Assembly: GCA_021296025.1 (NCBI GenBank) | Contig: JAGWBF010000041.1 | Coordinates: 1-16,937 of the forward strand | Source: Dehalococcoidia bacterium | Lineage (GTDB): Bacteria > Chloroflexota > Dehalococcoidia > Lucifugimonadales > JAGWBF01 | DNA: 16,937 nt | Direction of reading: 5' to 3' | Shown: piece by piece, positions 1 through 6,501 of the stretch | How positions within the stretch are numbered: position 1 is the stretch's first letter | Layout of the letters: each line of letters starts with the position of its first letter | The notes under the pieces: model-generated | What the model was told of the DNA's origin: nothing | The model's input: the letters and a program-made list of their open reading frames with translations, nothing else | Databases searched by the model: none | Position numbers and translations under genes: made by a program

Positions 1-588
1 CCTCTCACCCTCGCCAATCCTATCCCGAGGGCCATGGAGGGTTCCATAGGTGTGCCCCTGCCCGTTACTCAGGCGAGATTCGTGGACCCTCAAGTCGGCG
101 TGGATGAAGTGCCCGGCGGCGAAATCGGAGAGCTGGTCATCCGGGGCCCCCAGGTGATGGCTGGCTACTGGAGGAAGCCCCAGGAAACGAACGATGTGCT
201 GCAGGATGGGTGGTTGCACACCGGCGACTTGGCAAGAATGGACGATGAGGGATACTTCTACATCGTCGACCGCAAGAAAGATGTGATTAACGCCGCCGGG
301 TTTAAGGTGTGGCCCCGGGAGGTGGAAGAGGTCCTGTTCGAACACCGGATGGTGGAACTGGCTGCCGTCGTTGGAGTTGCTGACAGGTACCGGGGCGAAA
401 CGGTGAAGGCGGTTCTGGTGCTAAGGAAGGAGTTCCGAGGGCGCCCCGATAGTGAGGTCCGGGAAGACCTGCTGAGGCACTGCCGCAGCAAGCTCGCCGC
501 CTACAAAGTGCCGAGGCTGCTGGAAGTCCGAGATTCCCTGCCCGTAAGCGCCGCCGGGAAGGTCCTCAGACGGGAGCTCAAGGGCTAG
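1..588 (+). CDS. Acyl-CoA synthetase / AMP-dependent ligase, C-terminal part (5' truncated)
   Basis: The frame is open from base 1, so this is the 3' end of a longer gene; the ATG at 34 is internal. Such enzymes activate a carboxylic acid with ATP to an acyl-adenylate and then form an acyl-CoA. Visible are the end of the large domain (GSIGVPLP, then GEIGELVIRGPQVMAGYW), the hinge motif GWLHTGDLARMDDEGYFY, the hinge DRKKD, the small domain (GFKVWPREVEEVL), and a C-terminal PVSAAGKVLRREL. In the last motif the Lys just after AAG is the family's conserved, acetylation-regulated catalytic lysine. About 195 residues of a usual 500-560 are present. The acid substrate cannot be told because the specificity pocket lies upstream. 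The stop is TAG. The next gene on this strand is 259 nt away, so it is probably a separate unit. The family is firm; the exact substrate class is open. Confidence 0.93.
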   Translation, partial: PLTLANPIPRAMEGSIGVPLPVTQARFVDPQVGVDEVPGGEIGELVIRGPQVMAGYWRKPQETNDVLQDGWLHTGDLARMDDEGYFYIVDRKKDVINAAGFKVWPREVEEVLFEHRMVELAAVVGVADRYRGETVKAVLVLRKEFRGRPDSEVREDLLRHCRSKLAAYKVPRLLEVRDSLPVSAAGKVLRRELKG

Positions 589-715
589 GAGTCTCCAGCC
601 TTCCTGCGCTTCGACAGGTATCCGGCCGGGGCAGCCGCAATAGCCGCTAGTATCAGAAAGCGCCACAACTTGCCTGCCACCTATGCCTCTGATCAAAGGT
701 CTCACCGGCCCAAAT

Positions 716-743
716 ACCCAGTCCTAATATACCAAATCTGGGT
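716..743. repeat. Small inverted repeat upstream of the fur-like gene
   Basis: ACCCAG (716-721) and CTGGGT (738-743) form 6-bp inverted arms around a 16-nt A/T-rich spacer, within the 259-nt gap between the ligase and the fur-like gene. There is no T-run, so an intrinsic terminator is unlikely. It might be a protein binding site for autoregulation, but it does not resemble a classical Fur box. A TATACT hexamer at 813-818 could be the -10 of the fur-like gene, with no convincing -35. I see nothing else in this gap. Confidence 0.2.
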
Positions 744-847
744 TTAGGCCCTCATGCCAAAGGGGCGTACTACTCGTCTATGGCGCGGGTGCAATTCAAG
801 ATATTGTTGGGTTATACTGCGGGGACACCTGTCTCGGAATCAACGCC

Positions 848-1276
848 ATGCCTCACCTTATGCACACCTTTGAATCTATGCGGAGCAAAGGCTACCGCCT
901 TACCCCGCAGCGGATGTTGATCCTGACCATAGTTGCCGACGGCGATGATCACATGGGCGTGGACCAGGTCTTTCGAAAGGCCCGGGAAACGTACCCGTCA
1001 ATGGACCTTGCTACCGTGTACCGGACTCTGCATCTCTTCAGGGAGCTGGGCGTGGTTACCGAGGTTGCCATAGGGGACCGACGCCACTTCGAGCTGACGG
1101 ACCCCAACGGGAAGCACAACCATATGGTGTGCCGGGTCTGCGCGGGGGCATTCAACCTCAGTCCCCACTACCTTGAGGAGTTCCAAAGAACGCTGGTGGA
1201 AGAGTTCGGATTCGAACCCGACCTGGACAACTTCACAGTTGCCGGGGTGTGCTCCCGCTGCCGTTCTTTCCAATAG
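848..1276 (+). CDS. Fur-family transcriptional regulator
   Basis: A 142-residue metal-responsive DNA-binding repressor of the Fur/PerR/Zur superfamily. Residues 15-75 form the winged helix (GYRLTPQRMLIL, then LATVYRTLHLFRELGVV, the recognition-helix region). The C-terminal dimerisation half holds H80, H90, H92 and the pair C95/C98 (HNHMVCRVC), plus a second pair C135/C138 near the end, the usual structural zinc site. Length is typical. The paired cysteines favour a zinc-structured Fur/PerR/Zur protein; which metal or oxidant it senses cannot be decided. ATG 848 is taken as start, though no clear Shine-Dalgarno precedes it; ATG 860 and ATG 878 are in-frame alternatives that keep the winged helix. 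It ends 3 nt before the stop of the convergent MMPL exporter, leaving no room for a terminator between them. It might control that exporter, but this is only positional. Confidence 0.93.
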   Translation: MPHLMHTFESMRSKGYRLTPQRMLILTIVADGDDHMGVDQVFRKARETYPSMDLATVYRTLHLFRELGVVTEVAIGDRRHFELTDPNGKHNHMVCRVCAGAFNLSPHYLEEFQRTLVEEFGFEPDLDNFTVAGVCSRCRSFQ

Positions 1277-1279
1277 CTC

Positions 1280-4054
1280 CTATCCAGCCAACTTCTCCCT
1301 GGTTACAAGGATCAACAGCGATGGCAGAACGACCAGGGACGCGATAAGGGCTAGGGCGATCATGGCAGATGTCAGGTAACCGTAGGTGGAGATCAGTGGG
1401 AAGGGCGCCAAGCCCATGATCGTAAATCCCACGATGCTGGATGAAGCGGAGATCAGAAGGGCGACCCCCGTGCCCCCGGCAGACCTGCGCAGGGCCTCCA
1501 TCTTGCTTTGGGCGGATACCATCTCTTCCCTGAACCTCTGAGTCAGGTGGATGGAGTAGTCGATTCCCACTCCCAGGGACACTGCCCCGATGGTGGCCGT
1601 CACGAAGTTCAGGCTGAAGCCCACCAGGTGCATCAGGGCGTAAAGCCACACAATGACCAGACCAATCGGTAACACAGTAACCACTGCGTAGCGCACCGAT
1701 CGCATCGCTACCAGCAGCAACACGAGGGCTCCCACGGCGGCAATGGGCAGGGAGCGCTGGATGGTGCGGGTAGCTGCATCGAGCTGCGCTTCCCGGACAA
1801 AGGGCGAGCCGGTGAGTCCTGCGCGAGCGATTGTACTGTCCTGTTCCAGCACTTCCAGATCCTCTTCCAGGGAAAGCCGCGCTTCCGCAACCGTGGTCTG
1901 CTCCCGGGAGCCGGGGATTCCCGTTGTCAGCAAGGTTGCGATGTTATTCTCGTTCGGCTCAAGGGATAGTATCCACCTAACCAGGTCGGGGCTGTAGACC
2001 AGGGTGTCTTCATCCTGGGGGACCCCGTTGGCTTCGATGTAGTCATAGATGGCTCGCATCTGCTCCCTGGAGTCGGGAAAGCCGTCGGCGTCCTTGTCCG
2101 TGATTACCAGGCCGGCTGCCTCTTCGACCTGTCCAAGGGCGTAGGTGTTGGTCATGACATAGCGAAGGATGTGCAGCAGGTTGAATTCCCGCACGCTGCC
2201 TTGGCCTTCCGTGTCCCTTGAGATGTACGGATTGTCCGACAACCCGGCCACAAACCTGTCTATGGCTGCTACAGCCCCGGGGTTGGCCAGGTCTCCTTCG
2301 ATGTACAGGGTCGCTGGCTCACCTCCAAGTTGCCCGACATGCTGGTCCAGCTTGTCAAGGCTTATGACCAGGTCCGAGTTGTGGTCGAAGAAGTCCTTTA
2401 CATCGAACCGGGGCTCCAGCCGGAAGGCCAGGATGCCAGCCATGATGGTGGCTGCCAGGGCAACGAATATTACCAGGTATTTCATGTGGGCCAAGGCTGT
2501 GACTATGGAGGAAACCCACCGGTCTGCGCCATGGATAAACAGGTTTTTCGAGGCGCGGTAGCTTTCCTGTTCTGCCTCCGAGTTTTTTCGCCGAAACAGA
2601 AGAGCAGGAGCCACCACCACAGTCAGGATTGTGATCGCCAGGAGGAGCACACCGATCCCCTGGCTGACCGCGACCATCAGGATGATGCTCAGGGCGAAGA
2701 GGACTACTGCGGTGGCGCCGGCTATCAGGCCGAAGAGGGAGTTCCTTAACCCTGGAGCAGGCTGGGGAGAGGGCGAAGAACCGTCAACCCATGACATCAC
2801 CAGGGGCACCCCTATACCCAGGACCAGGAAGGATGAGGCTACTGCAATGCCGGCGGCGCTCCCAAAGTGGATGACGGCCTCAATGCCGGCAGACAGGTTG
2901 GACAGGAACGCTATGCTGTCGCTCAGCATCGCCAGGAGCAGGGCTCCCAGCACACCGGCAAAACCGATCCTGATGGCCAGCCTGGGTGCGTGCCCGTTGC
3001 CTCGCTCCTCCCGGTACCGCATCAGGGCATGGACGGCAAAGTCCACCCCCAGAGAGATCATGGCGATGGGGACAAGGAGCTCGATAAGGCTGCCTCCCTT
3101 GAGCCCCACCAGGTTGGAGAAACCCCGGAGCCAAATCATCAGGATGCCCAGCCCGGCTCCCGTCAGCACCAGCGCCCAGTAAGACCTTAGAGTGAGGCCC
3201 ACAATCGCCAAAACGGCGATCACTGTGAGCATGATATATATGCCGGCCGTTGAGCCTTCCTCTTCGGCTTCCAGGTTCTGGTCGATGGCTATTCCCCAAA
3301 GCAGGTAGCTGGACTGTTCGCCCCGCAGCACGGATTGGACGTTTCGGTCGAACTCCTCCTTGTGAAGGATCGCATCACTGACATTGAGAGCAGCGCGAGA
3401 GGAGCCTCCTCCCAGCTTGTCGTTGTCCGCTATCACGTTCATGATCAAGGCCGGGGAGGTCCACGCTTCGATAGGTATGCCGTTGGCGACCATGCTTCTG
3501 CTGGCAGCCTCTGCAGAAAAAGTGTCACGGAGCCCGCTGGTGGTAGGGTTCTGAAGGAGAATGTGAACGGCCAGCTTCACCTCTTCGTCCGTGGCGTTCT
3601 CCAGGGTCGATTCAAAGAGAGGTGATTCAGCCATGATGGCTTCCACCGCATCGGCTATGGTGATCACGCCTGTGAAGCTGCGACCGACGAAAGTGTCGAA
3701 ACCCTGGTACAGGTAGGGTTGGCTGGGAAGGTCTTGTGGATTCAGGCGACCCTCCAGGTCCATGGCGCGCAGGATGCCCTCGTTCAAGTACAGCTCCCAG
3801 AGGGCGGCCTGGGTCAACATATCTCCGTTCTTGGATTCGGCTATAAAGGCGTTGGCGTGGAACGGAAAGGCAAAGCGCTGCTCAATGGTGTCGCCAAGGT
3901 CGATCACCTCTCCCGGCGGGTCTAGGGATGGGATCTCCCTGGCAGGCATGGTCAGCATGGGAACGATGAGCAGGAGGGTGATCGCCACGAGGACAGAGAC
4001 GACTAGGACGGAGTGTTCCTGGAGGAACTTGGCGGTGCGGAGGTTTCTAATCAA
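1280..4054 (-). CDS. RND/MMPL-family exporter (HAE3-like)
   Basis: A 924-residue inner-membrane transporter, RND superfamily, MMPL/HAE3 type, that exports hydrophobic or lipid-like molecules using the proton gradient. The layout is a duplicated half. TM1 is near residues 16-35, followed by an extracytoplasmic domain (about 36-265), a five-helix bundle (about 268-425) and a cytoplasmic stretch. TM7 is near 525-545, followed by a second extracytoplasmic domain (about 546-770) and a final bundle to the C-terminus. Equivalent motifs recur in both halves: SLGVDFAVHALMRYREE near 334-350 and SLGVGIDYSIHLTQRF near 826-841. The start is TTG at 4052-4054; an in-frame TAA lies two codons upstream, so no longer form is possible. 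It follows the VOC gene by 59 nt and is probably cotranscribed with it. An EF-hand-like loop in the second outer domain is unusual. Cargo is unknown. Confidence 0.92.
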   Translation of the reverse strand: MIRNLRTAKFLQEHSVLVVSVLVAITLLLIVPMLTMPAREIPSLDPPGEVIDLGDTIEQRFAFPFHANAFIAESKNGDMLTQAALWELYLNEGILRAMDLEGRLNPQDLPSQPYLYQGFDTFVGRSFTGVITIADAVEAIMAESPLFESTLENATDEEVKLAVHILLQNPTTSGLRDTFSAEAASRSMVANGIPIEAWTSPALIMNVIADNDKLGGGSSRAALNVSDAILHKEEFDRNVQSVLRGEQSSYLLWGIAIDQNLEAEEEGSTAGIYIMLTVIAVLAIVGLTLRSYWALVLTGAGLGILMIWLRGFSNLVGLKGGSLIELLVPIAMISLGVDFAVHALMRYREERGNGHAPRLAIRIGFAGVLGALLLAMLSDSIAFLSNLSAGIEAVIHFGSAAGIAVASSFLVLGIGVPLVMSWVDGSSPSPQPAPGLRNSLFGLIAGATAVVLFALSIILMVAVSQGIGVLLLAITILTVVVAPALLFRRKNSEAEQESYRASKNLFIHGADRWVSSIVTALAHMKYLVIFVALAATIMAGILAFRLEPRFDVKDFFDHNSDLVISLDKLDQHVGQLGGEPATLYIEGDLANPGAVAAIDRFVAGLSDNPYISRDTEGQGSVREFNLLHILRYVMTNTYALGQVEEAAGLVITDKDADGFPDSREQMRAIYDYIEANGVPQDEDTLVYSPDLVRWILSLEPNENNIATLLTTGIPGSREQTTVAEARLSLEEDLEVLEQDSTIARAGLTGSPFVREAQLDAATRTIQRSLPIAAVGALVLLLVAMRSVRYAVVTVLPIGLVIVWLYALMHLVGFSLNFVTATIGAVSLGVGIDYSIHLTQRFREEMVSAQSKMEALRRSAGGTGVALLISASSSIVGFTIMGLAPFPLISTYGYLTSAMIALALIASLVVLPSLLILVTREKLAG
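2063..2098 (-). other. EF-hand-like calcium-binding loop within the MMPL exporter
   Basis: Residues 653-664 of the exporter read DKDADGFPDSRE. This fits the 12-position Ca-binding loop pattern D-x-D-x-D-G-x-x-D-x-x-E exactly. It lies in the second extracytoplasmic domain, where calcium is plentiful. The match is seen directly; calcium binding is inferred. Confidence 0.5.
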
Positions 4055-4068
4055 GGGTTATCTATCCC

Positions 4069-4088
4069 CCGGGGTTTGCGACCCCAGG
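4069..4088 (-). promoter_or_regulatory. Short GC hairpin just upstream of the MMPL exporter start
   Basis: GGGGT (4071-4075) and ACCCC (4081-4085) pair around a 5-nt loop, extended by CC/GG with one bulged base. In the minus-strand transcript the hairpin ends about 15 nt before the TTG start, between the VOC stop and the exporter. It could tune translation or mRNA processing. No T-run follows, so it is not a convincing terminator. Confidence 0.25.
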
Positions 4089-4113
4089 GAGTTGGGACAG
4101 AGCACCGGAGATT

Positions 4114-4473
4114 CTAGGCTGACTGGAACAGACCGATGATGTTGCCTTGGGGGTCGCTGAACATGGCTGCGGAACCGATCTCATCAGAGATATTCAGGGG
4201 AGGTGTGATGGTCTTGCCTCCCAAGCTTTCTGCCTTGTTCAGGTAGGACTGGAGATCGTCCACCTGGATGTAGATGGTGACCATGGTGGGAGGCGCGCCT
4301 TCCTCCGTCTGAACTATGCCCCCACCGATGCCTTCATCTTCATGGTCCACGAGACCGTAGTTGCCCATCTCCTCCATCACCTGGACCTTCCAGCCGAACA
4401 GGTCCCGGTAGAACGCTTGGAGCTGCTCTCCGTTTGGGCCCCCGATTTCCCAGTGCACTACAGGATTTGCCAT
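4114..4473 (-). CDS. VOC (glyoxalase/bleomycin-resistance fold) family protein
   Basis: A 119-residue single-module vicinal-oxygen-chelate protein. It opens with the beta strand NPVVHWEIGG, followed by FYRDLFGWKVQ, the central VTIYIQVDDLQSYL and the closing FSDPQGNIIGLFQ. These form the paired beta-alpha-beta-beta-beta units seen in glyoxalase I-like proteins. Members bind a metal and act as dioxygenases, isomerases or drug-binding proteins; the substrate here is unknown. The start is the ATG at 4471-4473, because AAAGGAG sits at proper spacing upstream. The frame stays open to 4638, but that extension translates the tRNA-like element and the end of the neighbouring gene, so it is not protein. 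It lies 77 nt after the tRNA-like element and 59 nt before the MMPL exporter, probably in one transcript with the latter. Confidence 0.9.
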   Translation of the reverse strand: MANPVVHWEIGGPNGEQLQAFYRDLFGWKVQVMEEMGNYGLVDHEDEGIGGGIVQTEEGAPPTMVTIYIQVDDLQSYLNKAESLGGKTITPPLNISDEIGSAAMFSDPQGNIIGLFQSA

Positions 4474-4550
4474 CAGGTCTCCTTTTGGTTGGTCATGTGT
4501 CCGCCTGTGTCTGTCCCCGGCATGCCGCGCCGGTGCCTTGTTAAGAATGG

Positions 4551-4608
4551 TGGCGTCCCAGGCAGGATTCGAACCCGCGACCTTGTGCTTCCACTGAGCT
4601 ACTGGGAC
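4551..4608 (-). tRNA. tRNA-like element lacking the anticodon arm (degenerate or minimal tRNA)
   Basis: The minus strand holds a perfect 7-bp acceptor stem: GTCCCAG (4602-4608) pairs with CTGGGAC (4555-4561). It is followed by discriminator G and an encoded CCA (4551-4553). A complete T arm is present (4562-4578: 5-bp stem with one G-U pair and the loop TTCGAAT), as is a D-arm-like TAGCTCAGTGG. Between the D region and T arm only about 10 nt remain, so the whole anticodon arm is missing. Total length is 58 nt instead of about 76. It cannot decode codons. It is either a deleted tRNA gene, an assembly deletion, or a tRNA-like processing signal. It starts 17 nt after the last DsrE-family gene on the same strand and lies upstream of the VOC gene, so RNase P/RNase Z-type cleavage here would separate the two mRNAs. 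Amino-acid identity cannot be assigned. Confidence 0.6.
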
Positions 4609-4625
4609 AAGGGTCGTAGCGAAGA

Positions 4626-5009
4626 CTACCAGTGCCAAATAGAGTCGTGGGAGTCAAACAGGTCGGCAACCTGGGCACGGCCGATCATGCTGATTCCTTT
4701 GGCGACCTCTTCGTGTTTGATGCCCCGTTCTTCCAGGTCTTCCTGGACCACGTAGGTGGTTACGCCTGCCGATATGAGGTTCTCCACATCTTTGTCCAGG
4801 GTGGGCGCAACCTCGAGCTTGACATCTCCGAAAGACAGGCCCGTGGCATCCTGACCCAGCACTGCATAGTTGACCGCATTACCTCGCAGAAGGAGGGAGA
4901 TATCACCGCCAGCGTTCTTGATCATGTGGCTTAGCCACAGGATCGTATCATCCTGCTCTTCGATGGTGCCATGATAAGCCCGCTCGACAACTGACAGGAT
5001 AGATGCCAC
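4626..5009 (-). CDS. DsrE/DsrF/DsrH-like family protein (third gene of operon)
   Basis: A 127-residue small alpha/beta protein resembling the DsrE/TusD family. It has an N-terminal ILSVVERAYHGTIEEQDDTILW stretch, a central GDISLLLRGNAVNYAVL (the usual beta strand plus glycine turn), and a C-terminal GVTTYVVQEDLEERGI. It has no cysteine, so it cannot carry a persulfide itself. A structural or partner role in a sulfur-relay hetero-oligomer, as for TusC in TusBCD, is a reasonable inference. The start is GTG at 5007-5009, chosen because GAGGAGG lies 5 nt upstream; longer in-frame starts overlap the preceding gene and lack a ribosome site. It is separated by only 11 nt from the middle gene of the trio. 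It ends 17 nt before the tRNA-like element. Family is fairly sure; subtype is not. Confidence 0.78.
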   Translation of the reverse strand: MASILSVVERAYHGTIEEQDDTILWLSHMIKNAGGDISLLLRGNAVNYAVLGQDATGLSFGDVKLEVAPTLDKDVENLISAGVTTYVVQEDLEERGIKHEEVAKGISMIGRAQVADLFDSHDSIWHW

Positions 5010-5020
5010 CGTTTCCTCCT

Positions 5021-5410
5021 CTACCTTGTTCCTATGATCAGGGTGTTGTCGCTCTCGTTGGACCACTTGAGCAGGTCTGGAGGACCTCCTCGTCGGGCGC
5101 CCTCGATCCAGTTCCCAGCGCCTCGCTCATCCACGCAGAGGCCGCAGTTGATCCAGTCCACCAGCTCGGTTTTGAGTACACCTGCCACCCACTCGGAAGT
5201 GGTGGGATGGTGCTGGTCCTCCACCGAAGTCCCCTTGACCGGGTTGGGATGGGGCTTCTGGTCTGCCATGGTGAGGTTCACCGCCCCTTCGTAGGCGAAG
5301 ACGTTTACCCTGTGGCCCTTTCGGACAGCGGCATCAATGATCCTCAGTGCCGTGGTCGTAGTCCCCGACTCATAGGGAGAGTCCATCAATGCAATCGTCA
5401 AGGTAGCCAT
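5021..5410 (-). CDS. DsrE-family sulfur-relay-like protein with CxxC motif
   Basis: A 129-residue DsrE/DsrF-like protein. The N-terminus LTIALMDSPYESGTTTTALR is the typical strand plus nucleotide-like turn. VNVFAYEGAVNLTMADQK follows, and then WINCGLCVDERG (C89, C92) matches the conserved CGxCxDxRG motif of this group. In relatives the cysteine accepts sulfur as a persulfide and hands it to a partner. It is the only one of the three neighbouring family members that has cysteines, so it is the likely sulfur carrier. The start is the ATG at 5408-5410, preceded by AAAGGAA at good spacing. It lies 18 nt after the first gene of the trio. Its stop overlaps the ribosome-binding site of the next gene, which points to coupled translation. 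The sulfur source and acceptor are unknown; no sulfite reductase genes are in view. Confidence 0.85.
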   Translation of the reverse strand: MATLTIALMDSPYESGTTTTALRIIDAAVRKGHRVNVFAYEGAVNLTMADQKPHPNPVKGTSVEDQHHPTTSEWVAGVLKTELVDWINCGLCVDERGAGNWIEGARRGGPPDLLKWSNESDNTLIIGTR

Positions 5411-5428
5411 GGTGCGTTCCTTTCTGTC

Positions 5429-5764
5429 CTAGTGCCAGACTATCTTGGCCCCGTCCTGCACGAGCAGGTCCACCAGGGAATCTATGTTGGAAACCGAAAC
5501 GCCTTCCACCAGGTTTGCGGCGGATATGCCCCGCTCCCTGAGGGAGAAATCGTCGGCATGCACAGAGACGCCGGGAGCCTTCTGGCGGAGCTTCGGCAGC
5601 GGATTGTCCTTCACCCCGTTGCGGGTGGTCAAGACCCCGTTCTGTACAAGGAACAAGGTAACGTCGTTACCTTTGGCGGACAGGTCGCCGGCCAGATCAT
5701 AGATGTACAGGGGGTCTCCGTATTCGAAGGGGTCTCGGGACTCGATCAGCACATACTGGGCCAC
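5429..5764 (-). CDS. DsrE-family protein (first gene of operon)
   Basis: A 111-residue protein with DsrE/TusD-like layout: a first strand QYVLIESRDPFE, a helix, then GNDVTLFLVQNGVLTTRNG (the family's strand followed by a small-residue turn). Later come a stretch PGVSVHADDFSLRERGI, aligned with the region where the carrier cysteine normally sits, and a C-terminal LLVQDGAKIVWH. There is no cysteine in the protein, so the catalytic position is lost. The start is GTG at 5762-5764, supported by AAAGGAG upstream. It is the promoter-proximal gene of a three-gene minus-strand operon, with a good promoter at 5824-5853. Together the three could form a DsrEFH/TusBCD-like complex in which only one subunit is redox active; this is inferred from fold resemblance and order. 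Confidence 0.82.
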   Translation of the reverse strand: MAQYVLIESRDPFEYGDPLYIYDLAGDLSAKGNDVTLFLVQNGVLTTRNGVKDNPLPKLRQKAPGVSVHADDFSLRERGISAANLVEGVSVSNIDSLVDLLVQDGAKIVWH

Positions 5765-5823
5765 CGGTGCGCTCCTTTATTGCCGGGTCAGGATAGGAGT
5801 CTAAGGAGTTTGTACCTGACGGT

Positions 5824-5853
5824 ATTCTACAAAGCAGCAGTATTTGGCGTCAA
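5824..5853 (-). promoter_or_regulatory. Sigma70-like promoter of the DsrE-family operon
   Basis: On the minus strand TTGACG (5848-5853) and TAGAAT (5824-5829) are separated by 18 bp, each differing from consensus by one base. Transcription would start near 5817, about 50 nt before the GTG of the first DsrE-family gene. It lies in the 110-nt gap after the SnoaL-like gene, so the trio can be expressed apart from that gene. Confidence 0.6.
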
Positions 5854-5874
5854 TAAGAGCCCCATCCCTGGCGG

Positions 5875-6339
5875 TCAGGCGAAACGGGACTTAACCCAGC
5901 CCTTGTCGAAGGGTGTCCAGAAGAAGGAGGTGAGCTTTAGGGTCTTGAACATCCAGCGCCCATCCACCCTCACATACTCCTCATCGTACCGGGCAGAACC
6001 CCAGACCGGACGCTGCCCCTCGGCGTAGGTGCAGGCTTGGAACAGGTACCAGATCCCCGTCGCCTGGTCACCGTCCACTTCGATGATGGGGTTCATCACC
6101 ATGTGGACCGCAAAGGACAGGCGCTGGGGAGCGCGAAGGAAGAAGTCCCGGATAGCCTCGCGTCCTTCAGCCTTACCTCGTATGCCCCCGTCCCAGATGG
6201 CGTCCTCCACGAACAGGGAGGCGATGCTGTCGGCATCGTAGCTGTCGTCACAGTAGGTGCAGTAGCGGGCCTTGAGGTTCTTGATCGCCTCGACATCTTC
6301 CAGGGCTTGAATTCGCCTTCCCAGGGACTCTAAGGTCAT
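5875..6339 (-). CDS. SnoaL-like / NTF2-fold family protein
   Basis: A 154-residue protein of the SnoaL-like group (NTF2 fold), a cone-shaped barrel used by polyketide cyclases, dehydratases and many unknown enzymes. The N-terminal helix pattern EDVEAIKNLKARYCTYCDDSYDAD, then FVEDAIWDGG, FFLRAPQRLSFAVHMVMN and the repeated strands DGDQATGIWYLFQAC and VRVDGRWMFKTLKL are typical. The His and Asp residues facing the pocket may be catalytic, but the reaction cannot be assigned. The start is ATG 6337-6339, with GAGGAGG upstream. It is divergent from the LLM oxidoreductase gene across 162 nt. Relatives often serve with flavin or F420 oxidoreductases in catabolism of aromatic or steroid compounds, which would fit its neighbour, but that is inference. 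Confidence 0.88.
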   Translation of the reverse strand: MTLESLGRRIQALEDVEAIKNLKARYCTYCDDSYDADSIASLFVEDAIWDGGIRGKAEGREAIRDFFLRAPQRLSFAVHMVMNPIIEVDGDQATGIWYLFQACTYAEGQRPVWGSARYDEEYVRVDGRWMFKTLKLTSFFWTPFDKGWVKSRFA

Positions 6340-6420
6340 CGTCTTTGCCTCCTCTTCTTGTACGCAGATTTCAGCCGGCTGGCGACCTGAGACCTATACG
6401 TTACATTGATGGTGCCGTCC

Positions 6421-6448
6421 TTGACAAAGGTACTCCCAAACCTAGAAT
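6421..6448 (+). promoter_or_regulatory. Strong sigma70-like promoter of the LLM oxidoreductase gene
   Basis: TTGACA (6421-6426, perfect -35) and TAGAAT (6443-6448, one mismatch) are separated by 16 bp. Transcription should begin near 6455, inside or just before a GC hairpin. The same promoter may read through to the kinase-like and PP2C genes, which follow with short gaps. Confidence 0.65.
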
Positions 6449-6475
6449 AGGGGGCGTCGCGCCTTGCGTCCCCCT
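6449..6475 (+). promoter_or_regulatory. GC hairpin in the 5' leader of the LLM gene
   Basis: AGGGGGCG (6449-6456) pairs with CGTCCCCCT (6467-6475), giving eight base pairs with one bulged T and a 10-nt loop. The following sequence, TCATTCTTAGC, is only mildly T-rich. It sits at the predicted transcription start and 27 nt before the GTG start. It could stabilise the 5' end, act as an operator, or attenuate; the choice is open. Confidence 0.3.
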
Positions 6476-6501
6476 TCATTCTTAGCAAGAGGTCGTTTCA
6501 C

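Noticed and set aside
421..705. 94-codon minus-strand frame over the acyl-CoA ligase end
   Set aside because: Antisense to conserved ligase motifs and no homologue-like pattern.
2631..3182. 183-codon + strand frame opposite the MMPL exporter
   Set aside because: Antisense to transmembrane helices of a firm gene; no domain or ribosome site.
4602..4608. Reading the tRNA-like element as a complete tRNA-His with GTG in a short loop
   Set aside because: The loop would need GCTCAGTGGAAGC as anticodon arm with only 3 bp and no U33; the same bases match a D arm much better.
4474..4638. 55-residue N-terminal extension of the VOC gene
   Set aside because: It translates the tRNA-like element and the end of the DsrE-family gene; a strong ribosome site precedes the ATG at 4473.
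5003..6028. A 341-codon open frame on + across the DsrE-family genes
   Set aside because: It is antisense to three well-supported minus-strand genes with ribosome sites and a promoter. Its translation shows no family pattern and has the low-complexity look of a shadow frame.
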